In this document: positions 24,501 through 35,200 of the stretch, in pieces | Layout: the number at the start of each line of letters is the position of its first letter | Numbering within the stretch: position 1 is the first letter of the stretch | DNA from: Sacculina carcini | Taxonomy: Eukaryota > Arthropoda > Thecostraca > Sacculinidae | Reading direction: 5' to 3' | DNA: 64,000 nucleotides | NCBI GenBank assembly: GCA_916048095.2 | Contig: OU696590.1 | Location: forward strand, 6,121,552-6,185,551 | Position numbers and translations under genes: made by a program | The notes under the pieces: generated by a model | What the model saw: the letters and a program-made list of their open reading frames with translations, nothing else | What the model was told of the DNA's origin: nothing | Databases searched by the model: none

Positions 24501-25520
24501 TGTCAGGAATGTGACGAATGTCTGGACGAGCTGGTATTGCCCGAATCGAGCGGGCAGGTGGCTGATGTGGTAGTGCTGGGCACACAGGAATCACCCACCG
24601 ATCACCGCTCACTACACGTTCGCGTGCAAAGCTCCCTGGGCGCCTCTCACCTACTGCTTCACGCCGCGTCGCTCGGCTGTCTGCAGTTGTGTGTGTTTGT
24701 GCGGCGGCCGCTTGTGTGGCATTGCTCGGCCGTTGAGCACGAGAGCTGCTGTATTCGGCCGCCCGCTCAGGTGCGCACCAAGGGCTGTGTGGCCGTCGGC
24801 TTCCAGGTGTTCGGCACCAGTCTACTGTTTGTCACGTGTCATTTGACGGCGCACCTACAGCGTGAGCGCCAGCGCATCGTCGACGCTCGTCGCATCTGCG
24901 CCACGCTCGCTCTGCCGCGCCAACTGCGCCCGCGCGCCAAGTCAGGCGATGTCACCGAACGCTACGACAACGTGTTTTGGTTCGGCGACCTCAACTTTCG
25001 ACTGGCGTTGACCTCGCGACCCGAAGTCGCCGACCTAGCCGACGGCTCTCCCGCTCTGTCGGCAGAGAATGTGAGTCGTCTATTGGCGCACGATCAGCTG
25101 AACGAGGCCAAGAGGCGTGGCCGTGTGTTTTTCGGCTTTGACGAGGGCCAGATTCGCTTCGCGCCCACCTACAAGTACGACCCGGGCACGCAACGTTTCG
25201 ACACATCGTCCAAACAGCGCTTGCCCGCCTACACCGACCGTATTCTGTTCAAAAGCTGCGGCCGGCGCAGTTGGGTGCGTTGTGAGCGCTATAGCTCGGC
25301 GCCCAGCTACACCAGCTCCGATCACAAGCCGGTTTGGGGGCTGTTTGAGTGCGGCGTGCGTCCGACGCTGCAGAATGTGCCGCTGTGTGCCGGCCGCTTT
25401 GATCGCTCCGTCTTTCTCGACGGACTGCAGCGACGGGCGCGCACCATGCCGGCGGCCGCCGTCAGAGCCTCTGCGTCCGACGCGTTCCGGCAAGAACGTG
25501 CCGCCTGCGTCGTGCAGTAG
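21432..25520 (+). CDS. INPP5E: Inositol polyphosphate 5-phosphatase, INPP5E type, with CaaX box
   Basis: Removes the 5-phosphate of PI(4,5)P2 and PI(3,4,5)P3; in animals it acts mainly at the primary cilium. Coding exons are 21432-21553, 21655-21762, 22437-22554 and 24507-25520, all in phase, giving 453 residues. Exons 1-2 (MESGGRNYSTS... then LDDMLNGAEM) were inferred from phase and ATG and are less certain. The catalytic domain begins with TWNMNGR (110-116), then GTQES (141-145), WFGDLNFRL (274-282), PAYTDRIL (356-363) and SDHKPV (387-392), the standard 5-phosphatase motifs. It ends with CVVQ, a CaaX box whose terminal Gln favours farnesylation. The mammalian protein has a longer N-terminus. 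Intron 3 is filled by a minisatellite. Confidence 0.9.
21655..21762 (+). CDS. INPP5E: INPP5E coding exon 2 (predicted)
   Basis: The acceptor is TGTGTGTGTAAG and the donor CACAG|GTGCGT. The single leading base completes a Ser codon with exon 1, and the phase-2 end fits exon 3. Confidence 0.62.
22437..22554 (+). CDS. INPP5E: INPP5E coding exon 3 (TWNMNG motif)
   Basis: Acceptor GATGGCAG, donor GGCCGT|GTGAGT. Encodes ISILIVTWNMNGR, the opening beta strand of the 5-phosphatase fold. Confidence 0.9.
22593..23740. repeat. 34-bp minisatellite in INPP5E intron 3
   Basis: About 33 copies of a 34-base unit. Invariant parts are AGTAAATTAAATATATCATCA and CACG; variable positions are AACC/ATCC/ATTC, CGAG/CGAT/CGGG and TCACAG/TCGCAG. 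Two copies carry an extra C in TATCCATC. Variants are interleaved, as expected from repeated unequal exchange. No spacers, so not CRISPR. Confidence 0.97.
24507..25520 (+). CDS. INPP5E: INPP5E coding exon 4 (catalytic core and CaaX)
   Basis: Acceptor GGGGTGTCAG after a GT run. 338 codons in phase 0 carry all remaining catalytic motifs. Strongly GC-rich relative to its flanks. Ends TGCGTCGTGCAGTAG, giving the CVVQ tail. Confidence 0.95.
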   Translation, partial: ECDECLDELVLPESSGQVADVVVLGTQESPTDHRSLHVRVQSSLGASHLLLHAASLGCLQLCVFVRRPLVWHCSAVEHESCCIRPPAQVRTKGCVAVGFQVFGTSLLFVTCHLTAHLQRERQRIVDARRICATLALPRQLRPRAKSGDVTERYDNVFWFGDLNFRLALTSRPEVADLADGSPALSAENVSRLLAHDQLNEAKRRGRVFFGFDEGQIRFAPTYKYDPGTQRFDTSSKQRLPAYTDRILFKSCGRRSWVRCERYSSAPSYTSSDHKPVWGLFECGVRPTLQNVPLCAGRFDRSVFLDGLQRRARTMPAAAVRASASDAFRQERAACVVQ

Positions 25521-27297
25521 ACATCCGTCGGTTTGACGGACGCGTCGTTGCCGTGCGTCATGCGACGGCAAGCTACGCGGCCAATAGGTGAAACAGCAAA
25601 TATTATTTGATTATCGAAGTGATGAATGGGAATTTGACGATGGCGGATAATAGTTTATTATTAATATTATTATTAAGTACAGTGGCAAATCCAGTAGCAT
25701 GGGGGAAGAGTGCAAGTGCACTATTACCACCCTGTGTGCGGTGACATCATGTGTACAGGAAAACTAACCAAAAAAGATGTACACATAGAGAAAAAAGAAT
25801 TAGTAAAATATAGCACAAACGATTGTGCACTCAGTGCTGGGAATATTTCTATGTGCCAAATTAGTACCACTTATTGACACCAGGTGGCGCGCGTGATCAC
25901 ATAGTGGGGATGATTTTGAATGTGGGGGTTTTGCTTGGAGGAGGGATTTGTATCATTATTGTCGTACATACGCGCACACAAACATATCAAGCTCAACATT
26001 TAGCAACGCGCACATATTTCTAGCAATATCTTTATGTTTGTGTGTGTGTGTATATGTGTATGTATGTGCGTGCGTGTGTTTTTGTAAATGGTGTAGGTGG
26101 ATGGTTGCGAACAATGATATTATTATTATGATTGTAATTTTCATTTAGCTTTAATCAGCCCTGTCTAGTCAGATCACAAGTCTAGTCCATACTCTACGCT
26201 ACATATCAATTTGTATGTATGTGTGTGCGTGTGTCTGCATGTATGTTGGTTTTATAATATCACCGTTGTCTCACGAGCTTTCCGCGCGCAATTAGTCCAG
26301 TGTTTTGTGTGTGTGTGTGAATATTTGGTTGAGCCTTTTGACAAGTGCCTGCGTGTTGGTTGTGTGTCGGCGACAGCGCTGTTTTTTCTACTGGGCGCAC
26401 CTAGCAAAATTGTTTAATTGTGATTGCCTTTTCAAAATTGTTTAATTGTGATTTAAATGCCTTTTTTAATTGTGATATAACATTGCAACGGAGAATTTTT
26501 TTGTCCTTTTTTGTTTCGCGTGCGATTCGCAATTGTAACTGATTCACTAATTGTACCGAAGAAAATAAATTCAAAATGGATCGGTACTGTTGTTTTGTCT
26601 TGTTAAGATTTTTTTAGGAATACACATTACGAAATAACGCCACATAATCAAAATACAACAAAATCAATATATTTTGTATTATTTTGCAAAAGTGATACAA
26701 TGCAGTGATATAAATCCGTGTTAATTTGAGTTTAGTCAATTAACTGTGCGCACACACAAAAAACAGCCCGATAAAAAGTTAAAAAAGGCAGTCCAACACA
26801 AACACAAGGGCAGACAAATTCAGTAAAATGTCGAATTGAGCACATTATCATTTTGAAAGCACACTAGAACATTTGAACACGGCGTTGACAAGTGAACACA
26901 CATAGCTCCAACAATCAAGATTGTTCATTGAGGTTGAGGCATAATCAAATGGATCTAATTTTGACGTTTCAATTATCAAATCAACTCAACATAACACGGG
27001 ACTAGAGTTGAGTGCGCACGTGCAAACACACCGTAATTGACGACACAAAATGGCGCAGAATAAATAAAATGTTGTATCCCCGAGAAAAGAAACAGAAGCC
27101 GTTGATATAAACAAACTCCCCAAATACAACCAAGTTTTGCACAAAAATAAACATTTCCCACTAGACACGAGCAAAGTTAAACTGTAATTTTCCGCGCACA
27201 ATGATAAAGTTGTTATAAAATCTTCCAATCGGACAAACACCCCCGCTTTCAAGCACCGAAAACCTGCTGTAAACGCAGACAATTGTGGCGCGGCGCG
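25521..27297. other. Intergenic region between convergent INPP5E and RCE1
   Basis: Contains the 3' ends of both genes, one repeat fragment (25680-25935), short GT runs near 26040 and 26215, and AT-rich sequence. A plus-strand AATAAA at about 26566 could serve INPP5E. No further gene is visible. Confidence 0.55.
25680..25935 (+). mobile_element. Repeat family CAGTGGCAAATCCAGTAG, copy 1
   Basis: Starts CAGTGGCAAATCCAGTAGCA and shares about 95 bp, inverted, with 38401-38496. The CAGTG end suggests a hAT-type MITE. The right end was not defined. Confidence 0.55.
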
Positions 27298-28179
27298 TCA
27301 TTCCGGCCGCAAATACAGCTCGTGCAGCTGGTTGTCGTAGATGGCGGGAGAAGTGAGAGGTGCAAGCAGCAAGTACCACGCGCAGGCGCCGAGGGCATAC
27401 ACGAGCACCAACATGTGACGACGGCGTGTCGGCGTCTCCGTCAGTAGACTGCCAACATCCGGCAGTCCCATGTGGTTGCAGAAAGCGTGCGCCACCACTG
27501 GAGCCGCCAAGTGTCCAGTGCGGATAAACAAATAGGCTGAGTACATGCCAAATACGGTGGTGTAGCCGAACTGAAAGAGCGAGCCAATCACAGCCTGTTT
27601 GACCGCTTGGCCCTGACTGATACGCTCGGCCAGGTGATGCAGGTGTGCTATGCCGAAGAACAGCGGCACGCGACGACACACGCTGGCCGCATCCAGACAC
27701 GAGGACATTATAGGAACCATGCACGCGCAGAATGTGAACTCCTCGGACACGGGGCCTACCACGTGGTTGCGCAGCCAAATCAGATCGCCCAAGCCGGAAC
27801 GCCAGTACATGGGCTCCAGATACACGCGCCACATGCCCGTCTCATACTGCTGAACCAACGGACCGGCAAACAAAATGGCTGTCAGCAGATAGGGCAGCAG
27901 GACGGCCCAGGCCAGGCCGCTCCAGCGTAGCCCCATAAGACGCCATAGCGCGGCGCGGTGTAGCTCGGATGATTGCGGTGCCAACAAGTGTTGGTGCAGC
28001 AGAGGAAACAGCGGAGAAACGAGGCCGACCAGCAGAATGCTGATGAAGCGACGTCTGATCGTGGACGGGTGGTTGCGCGGTAATTGACGACGCCACACAT
28101 ACAGGCTGCCCACGTATAACATGGCCAGACAGGCGCACAATAGCGAGTGTGGCCAACAGTCGGTCGCCATGGCAACCAT
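27298..28179 (-). CDS. RCE1: CaaX prenyl protease 2 (RCE1 type)
   Basis: Multi-pass ER-membrane endoprotease that removes the -aaX tripeptide from prenylated CaaX proteins. Single exon of 293 residues from the ATG at 28179; an ATG nine bases on, at 28170, has a better Kozak context (GCCATGG). Several hydrophobic segments are visible, near 11-29, 46-62, 88-106 and toward the C-terminus. Catalytic motifs are EEFTFC (146-151), FGIAH (FxxxH, 175-179) and HAFCN (HxxxN, 231-235), plus FQFGYTTVFGMYSAYLFIRTGHL. The family motif EExxxR is EExxxC here: a single C-to-T change (CGC to TGC) would explain it. It is convergent with INPP5E, a CaaX protein, and divergent from NOA1. Confidence 0.93.
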   Translation of the reverse strand: MVAMATDCWPHSLLCACLAMLYVGSLYVWRRQLPRNHPSTIRRRFISILLVGLVSPLFPLLHQHLLAPQSSELHRAALWRLMGLRWSGLAWAVLLPYLLTAILFAGPLVQQYETGMWRVYLEPMYWRSGLGDLIWLRNHVVGPVSEEFTFCACMVPIMSSCLDAASVCRRVPLFFGIAHLHHLAERISQGQAVKQAVIGSLFQFGYTTVFGMYSAYLFIRTGHLAAPVVAHAFCNHMGLPDVGSLLTETPTRRRHMLVLVYALGACAWYLLLAPLTSPAIYDNQLHELYLRPE

Positions 28180-28216
28180 GCGGAGGTTAATGTTGTACGA
28201 CAGTTTCCATAGCAAC
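28163..28216. promoter_or_regulatory. Two RFX X-box-like motifs at the RCE1 start
   Basis: GTCGCCATGGCAAC (28163-28176, overlapping the RCE1 start codons) and GTTTCCATAGCAAC (28203-28216, in the 5' leader) both match GTHNYYATRRNAAC and are 40 bp apart. RFX factors drive ciliary genes in animals. The first may be a coincidence of coding sequence. Confidence 0.45.
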
Positions 28217-28250
28217 CAGTGACGACAAACAAGATATTCACATCGTCACG

Positions 28251-28543
28251 ATATCTGTGTACAGAGGTATTTTACCGACAAAATCAAAGATGTAAGCGAA
28301 CTCAACTACTGGCAACGCGTCAGTGAGCTAGGACTGAACTCACTGCAAAGAAGACGAGAACGGCGTGTCATGATATCTGCCTGGAAAATTTGGCAAGGTC
28401 TTGTACCGAGTACAGGTTTGAAAGACGTTGAAACCAACAGGCGAGGAAGAATGTGTATAGCAAAAATATCCGAAGCAAATTCACAGAAAGTGGAGACATT
28501 GAGTCATTACAGTTTTATTAAGAAATACGCGTATCGACATTGA
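28251..28543 (+). mobile_element. LINE fragment (end of the reverse-transcriptase ORF)
   Basis: Translates in one frame to LNYWQRVSELGLNSLQRRRE and VMISAWKIWQGLVP, the familiar C-terminal tail of CR1/RTE-like reverse transcriptases, ending TGA at 28541. It sits in the short space between divergent RCE1 and NOA1. Confidence 0.7.
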
Positions 28544-28995
28544 AAGAAATAATTAATGTGAGGAGCTCCAGCTTAACCTTGCTTAGTCCAGGCTAATTTT
28601 TTTCGCAGGTTTCAAAGGATCAAGAAAGATGGAGGATAAAAACATACGATTAAGAAGGAAGACGCATTTTATCAGGTGAAATAAGCCAAAAGTTGGTGAA
28701 AATAATTGACAAAAGCAAGATAAAATCATGTGATATACAAACCTGACCATAAACTAAATCTACTAAATCTATATAGCGAAGTTGAGCTGGCTGCGAGGCA
28801 AATACAACTTGTGCACGACAAAAGCGAAAGTTTGAGTCGACGTGCGTGGCGCGAGTGTTGAAGTGCCATAAATTTCACGTGTATGCCATTTTCACCATAT
28901 TTGAATACATCCAAATTCAGCTAAAATAACGTGTCATCTCGTTTGCTTATGTGCTCGTTACTGATTTGTTAGAATTGCATTTTGTGGGCCGCGAA

Positions 28996-29486
28996 ATGTC
29001 TCCGCTGATACCTCGTCCATTTTCCCGTTGGAATCTGAGATTGATCAAGCGTGCGCTCTGCACTTGTCAGACCGTGTCAGAATTCAGGTATAATTGTTTG
29101 CGTGTTGTTTGTGGAGAATATTCATCGTTCTGTGGCCGCGGAGCGTTCAGGGCATATTGCACCGCTGTGAACAGCGAAGTGGAGGCACTCCCTGAGCTGT
29201 CGTTGCTGGACCCGGCAGAAGACAAGCGCATATTGCACAACTGCCTTCTGCACGAAATATCTTCGGTCGGATGGAAATCGCGGCGAAAAAAACGTCGAAT
29301 GCTCACGCAGGAACCTGTGACCAGCGCGTTTGTGGGACAAGTGGACGGTGGTCAGCGTTTTTTCGACGATAACGGCCCAACCAGTGCTCAGGCGGATCTC
29401 GAGGCGAGGCAGAACATTCCGACTACGTTCCCCTATGCGAGTGCTGTCACTACTGTAGAATACTGCGACAACGACGGTGCCAAGAG
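28996..29486 (+). CDS. NOA1: NOA1 exon 1
   Basis: Encodes the predicted presequence ([20 protein letters not shown]) and the poorly conserved N-terminal region. Donor AAGAG|GTACGT, phase 2. Confidence 0.88.
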
Positions 29487-32213
29487 GTACGTTGAAATAA
29501 ATGAAACAATGATAAACTTTTTAATACATAATAAATATAATTTGAAGTAAAATAATTGAAATAAGAAAGTAAATATATAAGAGAAGTATATCATAATGTA
29601 AATTCCAATGGTAAATATTTGACTTGAATGGTAAATAAATGTATTTTCTCTGCTCATTCTAGACGCTATTGGCGCAATAAAAACCACAATTCATTGTTAC
29701 CAAAAAACCACAATTCAAAGTTAAACAAACGTGACGTCGCGATCGTCTCAGATAAATCTAGTAGAATATTGTTAGAAAACAAGATTAGAATGATATTTAA
29801 TGAAATAGCTATTAGTTCGGGTAAGATGATTGTAGTTGGTAAAAATACGGTTTTTAATAGTTAAAATAATTTGAAATTAAATTTAAAACGACCGGATACT
29901 TTGAGAAAATGAAAGCTAATTATAGTATAGATTATTTGCAGTGCTTGTGCAGAAAGACAAAAATAAGTTTGTCATGTTTATAGCGATAATTCCAGCGACA
30001 ATTATGACTGCGACGGACACGTTATGGCCGATATTATTCAACAACGGCTGCGGCGCCTGCGTCAGCGTGCCATCGCCGAGGATTTTTGCGGCAGCGGCGA
30101 GGATGGCTACGTGGAACGGCGCGAGCTGTGGGCTCTGCAGTACGGCACAGTGGACACGAGCGTGCCGGCCAGTCGCGTGGTGTGCGGCGGATGTGGCGCA
30201 CCGCTGCACTGTCACGATCACAGCTGGCCGGGCTTCCTGCCGGCCGAGGTGATGCGCGACGCGCGCACTCTCGATAGCCGCCATGACAATAGCGATGCCA
30301 GTTTGAATCAGCTCATCTGTCAGCGGTGCTATTTTTTGCGCCACTACAACACGGCGCTGCATGTGCAAGTGGCGCGCAATGATTATCGTCAGCTGATGCA
30401 GCGACTCAACACGGCGTCGAGCGATTGCGGCGATTGTGACGCGGACGGCGCGGTGGCGCAGCGGCTACAAAACCGGCGCAGATCGCTGGTGCTGTTGATG
30501 GTCGACCTGTTGGATTTTCCAGGCTCCATTTGGCCAGGAGTGATTAATGTTATAGGTATGTCGACAGCTATGACGAGGCAAAATCTCACTGAGTTATGTA
30601 TATTTGTATATACAGTAAAATATCGCGATATAAGACGCTAGTTGGGGTCCAAAAAATTTGACCGCGTTGTATTTGATTACAACGATTATACCGATTTGAC
30701 TGTGTATTTTTTAACCAGAATTTGCGTGTTTCTGTTGCGTGAAATTAAGACAAATAAACAAAACTACACAAATAATATAGTATATTTTTACTTATAACTA
30801 TATTTTTACCTTTTAAATTTTTAAATAGAAACATCTAAAATTTGCGTTCCAAAACCTTTGGCGCCCAAATAATTATTGTGCTTCATCGATGTTCAAAAAC
30901 CATAGTTGTGTACTTGTGCGCTAGATTTACGAAATTTTTCGAGGCAAAATCCAGCGTTTGTTTTGCCATTCGCCTGTTATTTTAACATTTTTTGTAAATC
31001 AATCCATTATCTCCCGGTGATCTCATATGAGATCACTAAAAATGACCATATTTTGTGTTTTTTTTCTGTCTATATTAACACACATGTTTAATAATGAGGA
31101 TAAGTTTATTAGGAACATGTCCTTGATATTAACACAGTATTTTCCCAGATAATATTTATCTCACAAAATAATTAATTTCAAATCTGCGTGGTTACAAAAG
31201 CAATTTCATATGCAATTTATATGAATAATACATAATATGCATAATTATAGTATACTATCTATAACTGTATTTGATATGTATAATAATAAAATGATTATAA
31301 TTATTCTTTACTCGAAAAAAATGTCCTCTATTTTTGCGTAAATATCGAAGCGGTTTCTTGTAAACAAGATTCTCTTACACTCAAGCAGAATTACGGTGAA
31401 CTTGTGGATTTCTGTTTGTGTACGTGCTTTTAGGTCGCGTAAATCCCTTGTTAGTGGTGGGTAACAAGGTGGACCTTCTGCCCGCCGACGGGCCCGACTT
31501 TCTGTCGCGCATGCAAGCCTGTCTTGCCACCCAGCTTGTCGCTCACGGACTCGACACTGTCAACACCAAGCGCATACATTTGATCAGCGCTCGCAGCGGC
31601 TTCGGCGTCGAGGATATGATCTCACGAATCATGCATAATTGGCGGGATAATGGTAGATATTATTTGTAGTGGACGTCTCTTTTACCGCTCCTATGCATGT
31701 CACTAATGCATGGTTGTGTATTTACCTATTCTTATATTACTCTAATGTGTTGACAATATCGCTTCTGCTTTGACAATATCGTTTCTGTCGCCCGCACTTG
31801 TCGTCTTATTCTGCGCTCTCTCTACCCTATACGCAGGACCGGATTAACGTATAGGCAAAGTAGGCAGTTGCCTAGGGCCCCGCGCTTTTGGGGGCCCCGC
31901 GCTTTTGGCGCCCTATAGACAGTGGGGTGCTGCGACTCAAATATCTTAGGGGCCCATCTCATTATTTTCTCAACTTCTCATAGTCTGCCCTCGTTGCCAA
32001 ATATTTTGAAACATTCTCCCGCTAATTCACGTTGTATTTTTGCATCAGTCAGGAGGTAACCTGATGAAACATAGCACGTGTATTGCCAGCTCACTTAGAT
32101 CCAGCTCACTCGCACACTTACATCCACACACGCATACATACACATTGTGTATGCACAGCGAGAGCAATATTCGTGTGTTCCTGTGTGTGTGTGTGTGTGT
32201 GTGTGCGCGCGCT

Positions 32214-32247
<34 letters not shown>

Positions 32248-35200
32248 CGCATTGTACATGTCATGCACAATGGGGGGGTTCATTGAACTCGCAAACTGCC
32301 CCTTTCGTCGATCATCAAATGTACATGCACGGTCTTGAATGGACAAAGTTGTGGCAAACGTATCAGTGTAGTTAGTTACAGTGTATTGCCGAATTTTTCT
32401 GAAGTTTCATCGCATACAGGTTTGAACATTTAATTGATAATTATACCATGTTTTTTTTTGCTTTCAGAGCCGTATCGAAAGCCCCTCGGCCGTGGGCCCC
32501 ACGATTTTCAGGGACACCTTTAGAAGGAAGGGGAAGGGGCTCCCAGAGTGAACGTGTGGCTAAAATCGTCACTAGCTTTTTTGTACAAGGTGTTCATAAT
32601 TTTACCAACAATTTTCCTTTGGAGGAGCCCCAAATATCTCTTTACGGCTCTGTATGCTTTCATTTACAACTTTTATGTAAGTTGCAAAATATATGAGGGT
32701 AACGTGATAAGAGACGGTTGAGTTTGCGGTTCATACACACATGCAGAGCCGTTGCGAGGACTTATGGGCCCCCCGAAGGCAACACTTGGGGTCCCATTAT
32801 AAATATAGCACCAAATAATGAATTTATTTATCAGACATAATCACATAATTCAAGCTCAGGTGAAAACATCTGAGCAAAAGGGTAAAGGCTATACATAATA
32901 CATATGATACATTTTACTATCATACGTGAAGCAACGGGCCCCTTAACATTCGGGCCCCCCCGACCGGGGGTACGGGGGGCGGTTGCTACGGCTCTGCACA
33001 CATGGTAGACAAATCATCCTGGTTCTGTGGAGTGATTATCATCAGTGGCAGCGCCAAGAATTTTCCGGATGGAGGGGGATTATCAAAAATGATAAGGGGG
33101 CATGGCAAGCACAGTGGTCAAGCCAAATATAGTGATTAAGTTATTGGGGGGCTTTGGCGGTCTTGACCGTTTTTTTGCGGGGAACTTCAGCCTTCCAAAC
33201 CCACCCACTTATTTGACGCTGCCCCTGATTACCATGAACTACAAGGAACAATTATATAGAAAATTAAAAACAATTGAAAGTGGAATGTTGATACTGGGAT
33301 GATTGCAGATATTGGCGTTGTCAATATGTCATCTCGTGATCGTGATGTTGGGAGGTTTTATGCGAGTGGATCTCAAAAACGGAAAAAGAAACTTCAAGAA
33401 CAAGAAAATATAATCAAAGACACATCAAATTGTAGGAAGATTACAGATATGCTGACGAAAAGAGTTCCTGAGGCCATGAACACAGTCGAATCCCCAAATG
33501 GGCCAGGAGCTCCTGAAAGCTCTTGCATAATTTCAGAGCCAACGTCTCCTCCTTCCAATATGACTGACATTTCATCGTCAGAATTTGTCTTGGAAAATCC
33601 AGCCTCATGGCCAAATATAATCCCTGATTCTCTACGAGATGACTTTGTAACAGAGAATTTCGGTCAGCCTATTAACATTGACTTCGTGAAGTCAGCGAGG
33701 ATTTATGATGATGGAAGTCGTCGCTACTTGACAGCATCTATGTTCTATAGGAAGCTGGCGAATTCCGAAAGAGTTCAGAGATCATGGATGATGTATTCTT
33801 AAACCTCAGGAAAGGTTTATTGCTCAGCATGCAAGCTGTTTTCTCCGAAAGAAAATGCTTTTACGCAGGGTTTCAACGACTGGAAAAACTCGAAACGATT
33901 TGAGCACCATGAAAACAGTGCCTCTCACAGGAGTGCAATTTTGGCCAGTGTGATCCGTGCACAGAAAAAAGGATTAATGCACACACATTTAGAAAATCAG
34001 ACTGAAAAAGAGCGGACATACTGGAGAAGAGTTCTAGAAAGAGTTGTTGCTGTGATAAAGTTCATATCTCTAAGAGGACTTGCTTTTCGTGGAGACAATG
34101 AAATTTTTGGCTCGGAAAACAATGGCAACTTCTTAGGGATCATAGAACTTTTAGCACAATTCGATCCATTTTTGGCAAATCATGTGTCACGCTTTGGAAA
34201 TGCTGGAAGAGGCATTGTTTCCTACATGTCTTCTACTACTTGCGATGAATTTTTAGTGCTCATGACTGCAAAGGTCCTCAATAGCATCATTTCAGCCGTG
34301 AAAACTGCAAAGTACTTTGCAATAAGTGTGGATTCGACACCAGATATTTCACACACAGATCAATTGACATTCATTGTTCGCTTCGACGATCCCACTGGTA
34401 AGCCAGTAGAACATTTCATTAAATTCATTTCTCTTCCGGGTCATGATGGAGAAACGATGAAGAATGCTGTACTTGACACTCTACTTGAGCATGATCTCTC
34501 TATTATGGATTGCCGTGGTCAAAGTTACGACAACGCAAGTAATATGTCTGGAAAATATAACGGATTACAATCCCGTATCAAGGCAATCAATCCTCTTGCA
34601 GAGTATGTACCATGCTCAGCACATTCCTTGAATCTTGTGGGTTCGTGCGCTGCGGAGTGTTGCGTTGATGCCGTGTCATTTTTTGGATGTTTGCAAGTGC
34701 TGTTTAATTTTTTCTCTGTTTCAACACACCGGTGGAGTATACTCAAGTCAACCATCCATGGAGACATCATCAAGTCATTATCAACAACAAGATGGTCAGC
34801 GCGGCATGATGCAACACACGCCTTGAAAAGTAACTTCATTGAAGTACGTTCTGCTTTGAGCAAAATCGCACGAGATGAAAACCAGTCGGTATCTACAAGG
34901 AGTGAAGCAGAGGGCTTAGCATTGAAAATGGAAAATTTTGAATTGGCCCTACTCTGTGTGTTTTGGGACTGTATACTGGAACGCTTAAATGCCACCAATA
35001 AGACGCTCCAAAGAGTCGACATTGATATGTCAACATGTGTCAACCTCTACGCAGGATTAGTGGAGTTTGCAAGATCACTTCGTAGTGATGAAGCTTTTGA
35101 CATTTTCGAACAGAAAGCTAAGTTGCTAGTGAAGGACTCGAGTTACCGGGCGGACCTTCAGCGCTCAAGAAAAATGAAACGAAAATTTAATGAGCCAGAT

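Noticed and set aside
28951-28995. NOA1 start at 28951
   Set aside because: The codon is GTG. The ATG at 28996 opens a sequence that looks like a mitochondrial presequence.
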